In this document: in pieces, positions 8,830-17,121 of the stretch | How positions within the stretch are numbered: position 1 is the stretch's first letter | How the letters are laid out: each line of letters begins with the position of its first letter | NCBI RefSeq assembly: GCF_008329535.1 | Contig: NZ_NPKR01000008.1 | Coordinates: 186,001-250,000 of the forward strand | Direction of reading: 5' to 3' | DNA length: 64,000 nucleotides | Origin: Mycolicibacterium sp. P1-18 | GTDB taxonomy: Bacteria > Actinomycetota > Actinomycetes > Mycobacteriales > Mycobacteriaceae | Notes under the pieces: model-generated | The model's database searches: none | What the model was told of the DNA's origin: nothing | The model's input: the letters and a program-made list of their open reading frames with translations, nothing else | Made by a program: the position numbers and the translations under genes

Positions 8830-9660
8830 TCAGAGGGTCATGGCCTTGAACTTCTCGGCCTGCCCCCGGATGGCGACTTCGGTGGGGAGCCGTTCCAGCG
8901 ACGACGCACCGAAGAAGCCGACGATTCCGCTGGTGTGGTCGAGGACGTACTGCGCGTCCTCCGGTTGTGCGATCGGACCGCCATGGCAGAGCACGATGAC
9001 CTCCGGATTGACCTCCTTTGCCGCGTCGTGCATGGCTTGGACCGAGGTCACCGCGTCATCCAGTGTGAGTGCCGTCGACGCGCCGATGGTGCCGCTCGTC
9101 GTCAACCCCACGTGGGGGACCAGGATGTCGGCCCCAGCCTCGGCCATGGCAGCCGCCTGGTCGGCGTCGAAGACGTAGGGCGCGGTCAGCAGACCCTTTC
9201 GGGCGGCGGTGGCGATCATGTCGATCTCGAGGTCGAAGCCCATTCCGGTCTCTTCGAGGTTCTGACGGAACACTCCGTCGTAGAGGCCGACGGTCGGAAA
9301 GTTCTGCACGCCAGTGAATCCGATGCGGATGAGCTCGTCGAGGAACCTGTCCATGAGGCGGAAGGGGTCGGTTCCGCACACGCCGGCCAGCACCGGTGTG
9401 TGCTTGACGACCGGCAGCACCTCGTTGGCCATCTCGACGACGATCGCGTTGGCGTCACCGTAGGGGAGTAGCCCGGCGAGTGACCCACGTCCGGCCATGC
9501 GGTAGCGCCCCGAGTTGTAGATGATGAGCAGGTCGATCCCGCCAGCCTCGGCCGCCTTCGCGGACAGGCCGGTGCCGGCCCCGCCGCCGACGATGGGGCG
9601 GCCCGAGGTCGTGGTCTCGGCGAGTCGGGACAACGCTTCGCTACGCAGCACGTGGATCAC
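8830..9660 (-). CDS. Phosphoenolpyruvate hydrolase-like TIM-barrel protein
   Basis: A 276-residue protein starting at a GTG (VIHVLRSEALSRL). Motifs of the family are PIVGGGAGTGLSAKAAEAGGIDLLIIYNSGRYRM near the N-terminus, LAGVCGTDPF, GFTGVQNFPTVGL, ADILVPHVGLTTSGTIG and VLCHGGPIA. Members of this family are usually paired with a Tm-1-like (UPF0261) protein, and exactly that gene lies 29 bases upstream. Some relatives of the pair are fused, implying a joint function. The name phosphoenolpyruvate hydrolase rests on fold similarity to PEP mutase/isocitrate lyase-type barrels; the true reaction is not established. Confidence 0.85.
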   Translation of the reverse strand: MIHVLRSEALSRLAETTTSGRPIVGGGAGTGLSAKAAEAGGIDLLIIYNSGRYRMAGRGSLAGLLPYGDANAIVVEMANEVLPVVKHTPVLAGVCGTDPFRLMDRFLDELIRIGFTGVQNFPTVGLYDGVFRQNLEETGMGFDLEIDMIATAARKGLLTAPYVFDADQAAAMAEAGADILVPHVGLTTSGTIGASTALTLDDAVTSVQAMHDAAKEVNPEVIVLCHGGPIAQPEDAQYVLDHTSGIVGFFGASSLERLPTEVAIRGQAEKFKAMTL

Positions 9661-9689
9661 GAATCCTTAGGTAGGGGAGGGTTTGTCGG

Positions 9690-10922
9690 TCATGGTGCCG
9701 TCCTGATGAGCTGGTCGAGCGCTTCGGCCATCCGCCGGCCGAATCCTTCGTCGTTGATGGCGGTGGGGACCTCGTGGACGGTGACCGCGGTGCCGTCCAG
9801 TCCGGCGCGAATGGCGGCGAAGAGGGCCTGGTCGGCGTCCGGGTCGGCGAACGGTCCGCCCTCGACGTCGATGCCGCTGACTCCTGCGAGGGGAAGGAAG
9901 ACCTCTGCGGGGCCGGTGGTTCGGGCGAGCTTGGTGGCGATGATGGAGCCCAGTTCGGTCATCTCTGCCCGCGTGGTGCGCATGAGGGTGATGGTGGGGT
10001 TGTGGACGAGGAACAGGCGTTCTGAAAAGGCCGCGGGGACCGACGCCCTGGGTCCGAAGTTGACCATGTCGAGGGCACCGACGCTGACCACCTGCGGGAC
10101 GCCGGACTTCGCGGCGGCTTCCAAGCGGTGCGGGCCCGCCGTCAACACCCCGCCGACGAGTTCGTCGGCCAGCTCCGTGGTCGTCAGGTCGAGGACACCG
10201 GCCAGGAAGCCACTGGCGACGAGGCCCTCCATCGCCTTGCCTCCGGAGCCGGTGGCGTGGAAGACGAGGACCTCGTAGCCCAATTCCTCCAACCGGGCCC
10301 GCGCCTCGTCGGCGGCCGGGGTGGTGAGTCCGAACATGGTCATACCGATCAGCGGCCTGCCGTCGGGCCCGTCGGAGGCGTCGCGGAGCCCTTCATGGCG
10401 TCGGGCCATCCCGGCCGCGGCGGATGCGGCGTTGCCCAGCACCTGGCGCGAGATCCGGTTGATCCCGGAGATGTCGACCACCGAATACATCAGCGTCACA
10501 TCGGATTCGCCGACGTAGGGACCCACGTCGCCGGAGGCCATCGTCGACACGAGCAGCTTCGGAAAGCCGACGGGTAATGCCCGCATCGCTTCGGCGGCGA
10601 TGGACGAACCGCCGGAGCCGCCGATCGCCAACAGCGCGTCGACGCGTCCCTCGGCGTGCAAATCGCGCACGATCGCGGCACTGCCCGTGGCCATCACCGC
10701 CACGGCTTCCCCGCGGTCGTCGGCGGCTCGTAGTGCGTCGAGGCTGGCACCGCCCGCCGCCGCGACCTCGGCGGAGGTGACGTCAGCGTGCGAGGACCCC
10801 TGCGAGAAGGTCCCCACGTCGATCAACAGGGTGTCGCAACCCTCTGCGGCCAGCTGGTCGATCAGCCACGCGTACTCCGTGCCCTTGGTGTCCAACGTCC
10901 CGATCAGACCCACTGTCGCCAT
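9690..10922 (-). CDS. Tm-1-like ATP-binding domain protein (UPF0261)
   Basis: About 410 residues from the ATG at 10922, chosen because the family begins with the strand ATVGLIGTLDTKG and AAGG lies upstream; the frame is open to 10991. The N-terminal half carries LIGTLDTKGTEYAWL and LLAIGGSGGSSIAAEAMRALPVGFPKLLVSTMASGD. The second half carries PLIGMTMFGLTTPAADEAR, LVFHATGSGGKAMEGL and PAAFSERLFLVHNPTITLMRTT. Plant Tm-1 uses this domain to bind ATP and block viral replication; bacterial members are uncharacterised. It is followed after 29 bases by the PEP-hydrolase-like gene and is probably co-transcribed with it. Confidence 0.88.
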   Translation of the reverse strand: MATVGLIGTLDTKGTEYAWLIDQLAAEGCDTLLIDVGTFSQGSSHADVTSAEVAAAGGASLDALRAADDRGEAVAVMATGSAAIVRDLHAEGRVDALLAIGGSGGSSIAAEAMRALPVGFPKLLVSTMASGDVGPYVGESDVTLMYSVVDISGINRISRQVLGNAASAAAGMARRHEGLRDASDGPDGRPLIGMTMFGLTTPAADEARARLEELGYEVLVFHATGSGGKAMEGLVASGFLAGVLDLTTTELADELVGGVLTAGPHRLEAAAKSGVPQVVSVGALDMVNFGPRASVPAAFSERLFLVHNPTITLMRTTRAEMTELGSIIATKLARTTGPAEVFLPLAGVSGIDVEGGPFADPDADQALFAAIRAGLDGTAVTVHEVPTAINDEGFGRRMAEALDQLIRTAP

Positions 10923-11083
10923 TGACACGTCGCCTTCCATGCTCGCCGGACATGGCGCTCGACGCGCCCCGCATTCCAAGCCTAGGCCCACCGTTCCGAG
11001 GCTCGTCGGCCCGCGCCCGGCAGGGGTTGACGTCCCCGTCCGTCCTTCACCGGGCGGTCAACGCCACGTCGACGGGCGGTTCG

Positions 11084-11653
11084 TCAGAGCCGTGAGCGCG
11101 GGTGTGACGTGCCGTCGGCGAGCGGGTCGTCGGACAGGAGTGCGATGCGCCGCCGGAGGCGGCGGCGGGAAGTGAGGTGCACGGTGAGGAGCCCGGTGAA
11201 GAAGGCGACGCCAATCCACCACCACGGCGAGCTGGTCAGCGCAAGCGTCACGTACAGGAGGATCAGCCCCGTGAACGCGACGGTGGTGAACCACCGGCGC
11301 CGCTCGTTGGCCTGAAGCCGGTCTTGGGCCACGCGCAACGCGGCACGTCGAACCATTGGGTTGGTGGGCGCCGGACCGCGCAAACCCGCGAGCAACGCGG
11401 CCGCCTGCAGTTCGGCGGGAACATCCTGAACCGCGGCGCCCATGGACTGGTGTTGACTCGACGTGAGCCGGGTCAGCAGGAAACCAAAGAGCGCGCCTAC
11501 CAGCATGCCGGCGACCACGCCGACGTAGACGCGACCGGCCATCGTCAAGTTGGTCATGATCGCCGCCGAGTAGACGCCTGTCACGATGCCGAAGGGAACG
11601 CCGTACAGCAGCGCGACGACCCACTTTGGGGCCGCTGGCAGACGTTTCGGCAT
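11084..11653 (-). CDS. Conserved membrane protein, four predicted helices
   Basis: About 189 residues from the ATG at 11653 (MPKRLPAAPKW). Two hydrophobic helices lie near the N-terminus (VVALLYGVPFGIVTGVY; YVGVVAGMLVGALFGFLLT). A soluble helical region with DVPAELQAAALLAGLRGPAPTNP follows, then two more helices (WFTTVAFTGLILLYVTLAL; WWWIGVAFFTGLLTVHL) and an Arg-rich end. I do not recognise a family with a known function. The frame extends 39 bases further upstream, and no convincing ribosome-binding site separates the two starts. It stands alone between a minus-strand gene pair and yaeQ. Confidence 0.6.
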   Translation of the reverse strand: MPKRLPAAPKWVVALLYGVPFGIVTGVYSAAIMTNLTMAGRVYVGVVAGMLVGALFGFLLTRLTSSQHQSMGAAVQDVPAELQAAALLAGLRGPAPTNPMVRRAALRVAQDRLQANERRRWFTTVAFTGLILLYVTLALTSSPWWWIGVAFFTGLLTVHLTSRRRLRRRIALLSDDPLADGTSHPRSRL

Positions 11654-11738
11654 GCGTCCGAGACTAGCAACGTCAGTGCTGCTCGAACACATGGCATTTC
11701 CGGGGTCGGATGAGGGCTCTGGCGACGCCTGCCGGCCT

Positions 11739-12290
11739 TCACTCCAGTGGTTCGGGGGTGAACGTGACGTCGACGCCGCCCACGGTCATCGTCACCTCAC
11801 CTTCCATCACCATCACCTGCGCCGAGACCCGTCGGTCGACGGTCTGGGCCAGTTGCTGCACCGGCTCGTGCGGTATCTGCAGCACCGACAGGTTGGGCAG
11901 CTTCGCCACCTTGGGGCCGACGGTGCGCCACCAGGTGGCCACTCCGGCGGCGAACGGGAACAGCAAAACCTGTTCGGCCTGGCTGGCTGCCTTCCCCAAG
12001 GCGCGCTCGTCGGGTTGGCCGACGTTGATCCACTCCAGGATCCGGCCGGTATAGTCGGCCAGCCGCAGGTCCGGTACGCCAGGCGTGGACAGTCCAGCAC
12101 CGAAGGTCAACTCACCGTCGACGTCGCCGAGCCGGTGTGCGCGCAGCCCAAACGCCAACAACCGCACCACCATTCGCTCGTCGGTTTCACTGGGATGACG
12201 CGCCACGGTCAGCGTGTGATCGGCGTAATAACCGTGGTCGACGTCGGAGACGCCAAGTTCGACTTTGAACACTGTTGCAGAAAGGGCCAC
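11739..12290 (-). CDS. yaeQ: YaeQ family protein
   Basis: A 183-residue protein from the GTG at 12290 (VALSATVFKVEL), which matches where YaeQ proteins begin; the frame stays open to 12368 without homology-like content. Family motifs are YYADHTLTVARHPSETDERMVVRLLAF, GLSTPGVPDL, EWINVGQPDE and a late WWRTVGPK. YaeQ has a restriction-endonuclease-like PD-(D/E)xK fold; the Glu-x-Trp-Ile-x-Val-Gly-Gln-Pro-Asp segment falls in that core. Its cellular function is unknown. It is divergent from the DUF3297 gene, with 137 bases between starts. Confidence 0.85.
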   Translation of the reverse strand: MALSATVFKVELGVSDVDHGYYADHTLTVARHPSETDERMVVRLLAFGLRAHRLGDVDGELTFGAGLSTPGVPDLRLADYTGRILEWINVGQPDERALGKAASQAEQVLLFPFAAGVATWWRTVGPKVAKLPNLSVLQIPHEPVQQLAQTVDRRVSAQVMVMEGEVTMTVGGVDVTFTPEPLE

Positions 12291-12427
12291 GTCATAGTGT
12301 CCACCCTGGCCGGTGTTACTCGGACACCCAGGCTGCGGCGAACCGAAGCTCTCCCAGCCAAGGCGCACGGACAGGCCTCATTGGTAGATTCCTTCGACAC
12401 CATTCCGAGCATCCAACGAAGGCCATC

Positions 12428-12676
12428 ATGTCCGAGGACCAGAACGTAGACGTTCCACCGAATCACCTCTCCATCGATCCGCGCAGCCCCTTCTACAGCG
12501 AAGAGGTGCTCAGCCGCGACGTAGGTATTCGCTTCAACGGCTCCGAGAAGACCAATGTCCACGAATACGACGTGGTCGAGGGTTGGGTGCGCGTGGAAGT
12601 TCCCACCGCCAAGGATCGCCGCGGAAATCCCATGGTGGTCAAGCTCAACGGCACGGTCGAACCCTTCTTCCGCTGA
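12428..12676 (+). CDS. DUF3297 family protein
   Basis: A small soluble protein of 82 residues starting at the ATG at 12428; an earlier in-frame region back to 12275 has no coding character. It contains PPNHLSIDPRSPFYSEEVLSRDVGIRFNG, WVRVEVPTAKDRRGNP and ends VKLNGTVEPFFR, the standard beginning, middle and end of DUF3297. Members are about 80 residues, so this one is complete. No function is known. It is probably transcribed from the region shared with yaeQ. Confidence 0.85.
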   Translation: MSEDQNVDVPPNHLSIDPRSPFYSEEVLSRDVGIRFNGSEKTNVHEYDVVEGWVRVEVPTAKDRRGNPMVVKLNGTVEPFFR

Positions 12677-12698
12677 GCGGTTCGCCTCACCCGTAACT

Positions 12699-12771
12699 CA
12701 GCCGATGAATCGGCGCGACCGTCGTGACATGTCGGTGTCATGTCACCCTCGGTCGTATTCTTCCGGCTGAA
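12699..12771 (+). repeat. Dispersed repeat, divergent copy
   Basis: Shares GATGAA near its start and, at its end, GGTCGTATTCTTCCGGC with the copies at 41.6 and 47.3 kb, with TCATGTCA between. It lies in the gap between the DUF3297 and NAD(P)-binding genes, in the same orientation as the other copies. This is the most divergent member and could be chance beyond the 17-base end. Confidence 0.35.
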
Positions 12772-12882
12772 CGGCTCGGCGGCTGCAGGCCAGAGGCGTG
12801 GAAGGAGTCGCCGAGGGGTACCACCCTTGCGTTGCTCCCACCTGGCGAGCTGCTCGCTAGCGTGGCCGAGAGGATCGAATTC

Positions 12883-13893
12883 GTGACAGAGCGCCCGCTG
12901 AACTGTCTGGTGACCGGGGCGACGGGCTACGTGGGGGGCCGATTGATCCCTCGACTGTTGGCGGCCGGCCATCAGGTGCGGGCGATGGCCCGCAACCCCC
13001 AGGACCTGCAGCACATGCCGTGGGTGGACGATGTCGAGGTCGTCGCCGGCGACCTGACCGATCCCGAATCGCTTCCGACAGCGTTCGACGACGTCGACGT
13101 CGTTTACTACCTGGTGCACTCCATGGGGAGTTCCCCCGACTTCAGCAGTGCCGAAGCGGAATCGGCCAACCACACCGTCGATGCGGCACGCCGCGCCCAC
13201 GTCGGCAGGCTCGTCTATCTCGGAGGTCTGCATCCCCGCACCGGGGAACTGTCCACGCACCTACGGTCGCGCACCACCGTCGGCGACACCCTCATCGACT
13301 CAGGGATCGACACAGTGGTGCTGCAAGCCGGGGTCGTCATCGGCGCCGGGTCGGCGTCGTTCGAGATGATCCGCTTGCTCGCCGTCGCCCTGCCGGTGCT
13401 TCCGGTACCCACCTGGACCAACCACCTCGTCCAACCCATCGCCGTCGACGACGTCCTCTACTACCTGACGGCCGCTGCCACCGCGGACATACCCCGATCG
13501 CGCAGCTGGGACATCGGCGGCCCCAACGTGTTGCGCTACCGGGACATGTTGGGTGATTTCGCCGAAGAAGCCGGATTGCCCCGCCGCCGCTTCGTTCCCA
13601 TTCCATTCGTCAACCCCTCGTTGAGCACTCGCGGCATTGCATTTCTCACCCCCATGCCAGTCGATCTCGTGCGCCCGTTGGTGGAATCGTTGCGGCACGA
13701 CGCGGTGATGAAAGACCGCGACATCGACACCATCATCAGCCCTCCACCGAGCGGACTCGGCACCTATCGCAAGTCGGTTCGAGAGGCCCTACGCCCGCCG
13801 TCCACGAGTGACGACGATGGCGTCGCCGGCGGCTCCAATGCAGCCGCGCTGTTGGTCACCGATCCCAGCTGGGCACACCATGGACGCCAATGA
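12883..13893 (+). CDS. NAD(P)H-binding protein, atypical SDR / NmrA-like
   Basis: A 336-residue protein from the GTG at 12883, preceded by GAGAGG at good spacing. The dinucleotide loop is LVTGATGYVGGRL, the next strand RAMARNP marks an atypical extended SDR, and VVAGDLTDPESL and VVYYLVHSMGS follow. The catalytic YxxxK is not conserved (LVYLGGLHP instead), as in NmrA-like sensors and YbjT-type proteins. The C-terminal half has an NHLVQPIAVDDVLYYL pattern typical of this group. It probably binds NAD(P) in the cytoplasm; a reaction is not predictable. The C-terminal 30 residues are low-complexity. Confidence 0.75.
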   Translation: MTERPLNCLVTGATGYVGGRLIPRLLAAGHQVRAMARNPQDLQHMPWVDDVEVVAGDLTDPESLPTAFDDVDVVYYLVHSMGSSPDFSSAEAESANHTVDAARRAHVGRLVYLGGLHPRTGELSTHLRSRTTVGDTLIDSGIDTVVLQAGVVIGAGSASFEMIRLLAVALPVLPVPTWTNHLVQPIAVDDVLYYLTAAATADIPRSRSWDIGGPNVLRYRDMLGDFAEEAGLPRRRFVPIPFVNPSLSTRGIAFLTPMPVDLVRPLVESLRHDAVMKDRDIDTIISPPPSGLGTYRKSVREALRPPSTSDDDGVAGGSNAAALLVTDPSWAHHGRQ

Positions 13894-14208
13894 GCCGGGC
13901 TGACCGCGGCGGTACGGGGTAAGTCCGTTCAAGCTCTGGCCCGTATCGGCGCGCTCATGAACTGGCACAACCAGTTTCGGGACGATCTCCGTGATTGCCG
14001 CGTCGCCGGCCGCGACCGCAGGTCGTGCTCGAATGGGCGTCTCGCGGAGCGCCTGAGGACGGCACGATTCCGACAGGTGCTCACAATCCCTCCCTAGGGG
14101 TGTAGTGCCGTACCCCCGACGATGGTCGACTGAGTGCACGCCCAGCACCGGGTCGATCGGGCACCAAAGTCCGATTCCAACGGTGCAGCACCTTGGAAGG
14201 GTGAGGCC
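13894..14208. other. Intergenic region without a convincing gene
   Basis: No coding frame is supported on either strand. The only feature seen is an inverted repeat GGGGT (14097-14101) / ACCCC (14112-14116), about 95 bases before the small membrane-protein relic; it could be an operator or a stem. Confidence 0.4.
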
Positions 14209-14416
14209 ATGATCGTTCTCGGAATCATCCTCTTTCTCGCGGGAGTGCTCCTCCACGTCTCCATCCTCTGGACGCATCCGCTGGGCGATCGCGGTCATCG
14301 AGCCAATCCTGACGCTGCTCGGGTCGACGCGGTTCGGACCGGCCGACGGCCGTCCGCGCGGAAGCATTGCGCCAGAACGAATTCAAGCCATTCTGGACTC
14401 GATCCAAAACTATTGA
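14209..14416 (+). pseudogene. Small membrane protein (DUF6131-like), frameshifted
   Basis: A good ribosome-binding site (GGAAGGGTGAGG) precedes ATG 14209, and the protein opens MIVLGIILFLAGVLLHVSILW, the usual first helix of DUF6131-type peptides. From about 14275 the frame loses sense (DRGHRANPDAAR). The neighbouring frame then reads WAIAVIEPILTLLGSTRFG, the kind of second helix and Gly-rich end these proteins have, and stops at 14416. A small indel near 14275 is the simplest reading. The original frame continues open to 14466 with no hydrophobic content. The family name is from memory of a short sequence and therefore tentative. Confidence 0.45.
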
Positions 14417-14472
14417 CGTTTGCGTCGAAAAGGTGTGGGGTACGCCCTGCTCAGCATAGGAGGTAAGTCGAA

Positions 14473-15033
14473 ATGCCCAATTGGATATGGATAGTGATCG
14501 CGGTCGTCGTCGTGATCGTGATCGTGGCGGTGGTCGTCGCCCGCCGGGGTCGAGGTGACTCGGACCGGCTCAAACAGCGCTTCGGTCCCGAATACGACCG
14601 GACGGTGTCCGAGGCTGGCGACGAGCGCGCCGCCGAGAAGGAACTCATCGCCCGGGAGCGCAAGCGGGACAAGCTCGACATCCGTCCCCTGAGTCCCGCG
14701 GCGCTGGACGGCTTCGCCAACCGGTGGCGGGCCGTACAGACCGCGTTCGTCGATCATCCGTCGAGCGCGGTGGGAGAAGCCGATCTACTCGTCACGGAGG
14801 TGATGCGCGAGCGCGGTTACCCGGTGGACGACTTCGACCGCCAGGCCGCCGACATCTCGGTCGACCACCCCACGGTGGTCGCGGATTACCGCGCAGCACA
14901 CGACATTCACCTCGCGCAGCAGAAGGGGGACGTCGGCACCGAGCAGCAGCGCCAGGCGTTCGTGCACTACCGCGCACTGTTCACGAAGTTGCTCGAATCG
15001 GAGAAGGACAAGTCACAGGAGGCACGCGCATGA
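14473..15033 (+). CDS. Membrane-anchored protein with C-terminal helical domain
   Basis: A 186-residue protein preceded by AGGAGG. One N-terminal transmembrane helix (residues 5-22, Val/Ile only) is followed by an Arg-rich stop-transfer, then a charged cytoplasmic-type region. The C-terminal 95 residues contain RWRAVQTAFVDHPSSAV, EADLLVTEVM and FVHYRALFTKLLES. The same pattern occurs at the end of the following gene, so the two share a domain. The stop overlaps the next start (ATGA), implying coupled translation. Its function is unknown; the topology suggests an anchored partner of the soluble second protein. Confidence 0.75.
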   Translation: MPNWIWIVIAVVVVIVIVAVVVARRGRGDSDRLKQRFGPEYDRTVSEAGDERAAEKELIARERKRDKLDIRPLSPAALDGFANRWRAVQTAFVDHPSSAVGEADLLVTEVMRERGYPVDDFDRQAADISVDHPTVVADYRAAHDIHLAQQKGDVGTEQQRQAFVHYRALFTKLLESEKDKSQEARA

Positions 15034-15710
15034 CCACCCACGATCAGCACACCGATTACGACCCGTCTTTCGACCCGTCGACCGATCGGCGTTCCGCCGA
15101 CCGGCAGGACCACCTCACCGGTCAGGGCGCCGCACCTGAGTACGACCAGAACTCCGGCTACGCCGATCAGTCAACCGGCCTCGGCGGTCGACCGGCGTCG
15201 GAGCCGCCGTTGCTCGAGACAGTGGCGCAACCGGGCGAGGAGCGTTTGGCTCAGCCGTCGGACGAACGTGTCGCCCAGCAGTCCGATGATCGTCTGGCGC
15301 ACTCGCCGGACGACCGGACGAACCAGCCGTCCGGCGACCACCACCTGCAGCAGGGGTCGGTCACCGATCCGTCTGACGGCCGGGGCGTGTCGTCGAGCAC
15401 GGCCGATGCCGGCACTGCGGGCGGAAGCTCATCGGCCATGGGGGACGACCTCTTCGCCGACGACGAGATGGTCGGGCTCCGTGCCCGGTGGGACAGCGTC
15501 CAGGCCAGCTTCGTCGACGACCCGAAGGAGTGCGTGCAGAAGGCCGACGGCCTGGTCTCCGACGTCGTCGACCAGCTGACGTCGAGCTTCTCCCATGCCC
15601 GTTCGCGTCTGGAGGAGCAGTGGGCCCGCGGCGAGGAGGCTTCGACCGAGGATCTGCGGATCGCCCTGAAGCGCTATCGGGAGTTCTTCGACCGCCTGTT
15701 GGCCGTCTGA
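15030..15710 (+). CDS. Soluble protein sharing a C-terminal domain with its upstream neighbour
   Basis: A 226-residue protein from the ATG overlapping the previous stop. Residues 1-135 are polar and low-complexity, rich in Asp, Gln and Ser, with repeated units of the form (A/L)AQPSDER / AQQSDDR / AHSPDDR around residues 65-95. The C-terminal domain contains RARWDSVQASFVDDPKECVQKADGLVSDVVDQL and ends YREFFDRLLAV. This parallels RWRAVQTAFVDHP and YRALFTKLLES in the upstream protein. It has no membrane segment. Similar domains occur in mycobacterial hypothetical proteins of unknown role. A strong hairpin follows the stop. Confidence 0.75.
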   Translation: MTTHDQHTDYDPSFDPSTDRRSADRQDHLTGQGAAPEYDQNSGYADQSTGLGGRPASEPPLLETVAQPGEERLAQPSDERVAQQSDDRLAHSPDDRTNQPSGDHHLQQGSVTDPSDGRGVSSSTADAGTAGGSSSAMGDDLFADDEMVGLRARWDSVQASFVDDPKECVQKADGLVSDVVDQLTSSFSHARSRLEEQWARGEEASTEDLRIALKRYREFFDRLLAV

Positions 15711-15725
15711 TTCTCTGCCGCTACG

Positions 15726-15762
15726 ACACCGGCCTCCTGCCCGACGGCAGGGGGCCGGTGTT
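15726..15762 (+). terminator. Strong stem-loop after the two-gene unit
   Basis: ACACCGGCC-CCTGCC pairs with GGCAGG-GGCCGGTGT around a CGAC loop, giving about 15 paired bases, starting 16 bases after the stop codon. No T-run follows, typical for mycobacterial intrinsic terminators. Confidence 0.7.
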
Positions 15763-15816
15763 CGTGCGTGCCAAACCCGTCGCGGCGCTGCGGGCGGTCC
15801 ACTGTATGCCCGACCA

Positions 15817-16533
15817 CTACAGCGTCGCGGTCGCCGCGAGGCGACGAGGGGCACTGCCGTCGGTGAGTTCGACGCGGGCGTCTGGATGACGCCAGTAGAA
15901 GGCCACGAGGTTGCGCAGCGCCGCGGCGTGGGGAGTGAACGTACTGGCGGGCAACCGCAGGAAAGTGTTGTCTGAGAGGAGGATCCCGACGTCATGCGAT
16001 GCGCGGGCCCGTCGACCCGGAGGCACACCGGTCACGTCGCGGACCTGGTTCCAGTCACACGACAGTTGCCGCAGATATCCCACTTCGATTCCGGTCGGCG
16101 TCAACCGCAGGTACTTGCTGGCCCCCCACCGAGCGAATCGCCACACCAGGAAGGCGGCGACCGATACGGCCACCACGACGCCCAGCGACGTTGGCCATCG
16201 GTGCGTGCCTTGGCCATTGGCGACAAACGGTGAAAGGGTGCACACGCCGTTGATCACCACCCCGAGGACCACCAGTGGCAGTGCGATGTCGAGTCGACGG
16301 TCGGGTCGGAACGTCGTTCCGGTGTCATCGGAACTCGACCGCGGTGTGACGACGTCGAATCCCCACGCCCGGGAGGCGAGGACCATTCCGACGAAGACTG
16401 CCGTGATGCCGGCGAATTGAATCGTCTCGGGGTAGTCACCCCAGATCGTCTCCATGACGACGCCGAAGGCGCTGAGCAGCGCACACGGAACTGCGAGGAC
16501 GCCGAGCACGATCCAGGCTCGTCGGGAGTTCAC
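15817..16533 (-). CDS. Conserved membrane protein with PH-like C-terminal part
   Basis: A 238-residue protein with four hydrophobic segments (residues 6-27, 40-58, 84-103, 117-135). A soluble tail then begins WGASKYLRLTPTGIEVGYLRQLSCDWNQVRDV, which resembles the bacterial PH domain pattern of a strand-turn-Trp around the membrane interface. The C-terminal stretch HAAALRNLVAFYWRHPDAR is also commonly seen in such proteins. Function is unknown. It is followed in the opposite orientation by the terminator of the upstream pair and preceded by the four-gene export cluster, from which it is 12 bases away. Confidence 0.65.
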   Translation of the reverse strand: MNSRRAWIVLGVLAVPCALLSAFGVVMETIWGDYPETIQFAGITAVFVGMVLASRAWGFDVVTPRSSSDDTGTTFRPDRRLDIALPLVVLGVVINGVCTLSPFVANGQGTHRWPTSLGVVVAVSVAAFLVWRFARWGASKYLRLTPTGIEVGYLRQLSCDWNQVRDVTGVPPGRRARASHDVGILLSDNTFLRLPASTFTPHAAALRNLVAFYWRHPDARVELTDGSAPRRLAATATL

Positions 16534-16545
16534 CGTGGCCCCACC

Positions 16546-17121
16546 TTACGATTCACGCCGACCCGTGTTGGGTCGCCAGCCGATGGACGTGACGGTACGC
16601 CGGCCGGTGCGGATCCAGACCACTGCGACGAAGACCAACGTCAGCGCCAGCGGGGTGAGTCCGACGAGCCAGCTCAGCGCCAGCGGGGGTCCTGGCTGTT
16701 CGAGCACGGCGATGGTCAGGTCCCCGGTGCCCTGGCCCCGCGGACCGTCGATCGTGAACCGCAGCGTCCATGTCCCCGAGGAGTTGAGTGACTCCACGTC
16801 AAGCCCCCACACGTCGTGGTTGCGGGGATGTCGGGACAGTCGATCCGTGTCCTCTCGGCCATCGGGAGCGATCGCGGTGACGGTGCCGGACTTGCCTGCG
16901 ATTCCGGCGTCCGGTTCGAACGTGAAGTCCAACGACTGCATGGCACGCAGTGGCCACACCGTGAACCCGACCGTCACCGGGTAGGGGCCCACCTGGACGT
17001 GCTCGGTGTGTACGACGTAGTCCAGCGGATCGGCGGCCGCGGCCGGTGCCGCCCCGATCGACAGCACGGCGACGCTGCACAGCATCGCGACCATCGCCCG
17101 CACCCTGGTGTGGACGGTCAT
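16546..17121 (-). CDS. Exported protein with Ig-like domain and C-terminal membrane anchor
   Basis: 191 residues from the ATG at 17121; the frame is open much further upstream but that is a shadow of the next gene. A signal peptide (AMLCSVAVLSIGAAPAAAA) precedes an Ig-like domain starting YVVHTEHVQVGPYPVTVGFTVWPLRAMQSLDFTF, with SSGTWTLRFTIDGPRGQGTGDL near its end. A C-terminal helix (LVGLTPLALTLVFVAVVW) and a basic tail anchor it. Its start overlaps the stop of the upstream membrane-protein gene by 4 bases. It appears to be the last gene of a four-gene export cluster and presumably works at the outer face of the cytoplasmic membrane. Confidence 0.65.
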   Translation of the reverse strand: MTVHTRVRAMVAMLCSVAVLSIGAAPAAAADPLDYVVHTEHVQVGPYPVTVGFTVWPLRAMQSLDFTFEPDAGIAGKSGTVTAIAPDGREDTDRLSRHPRNHDVWGLDVESLNSSGTWTLRFTIDGPRGQGTGDLTIAVLEQPGPPLALSWLVGLTPLALTLVFVAVVWIRTGRRTVTSIGWRPNTGRRES

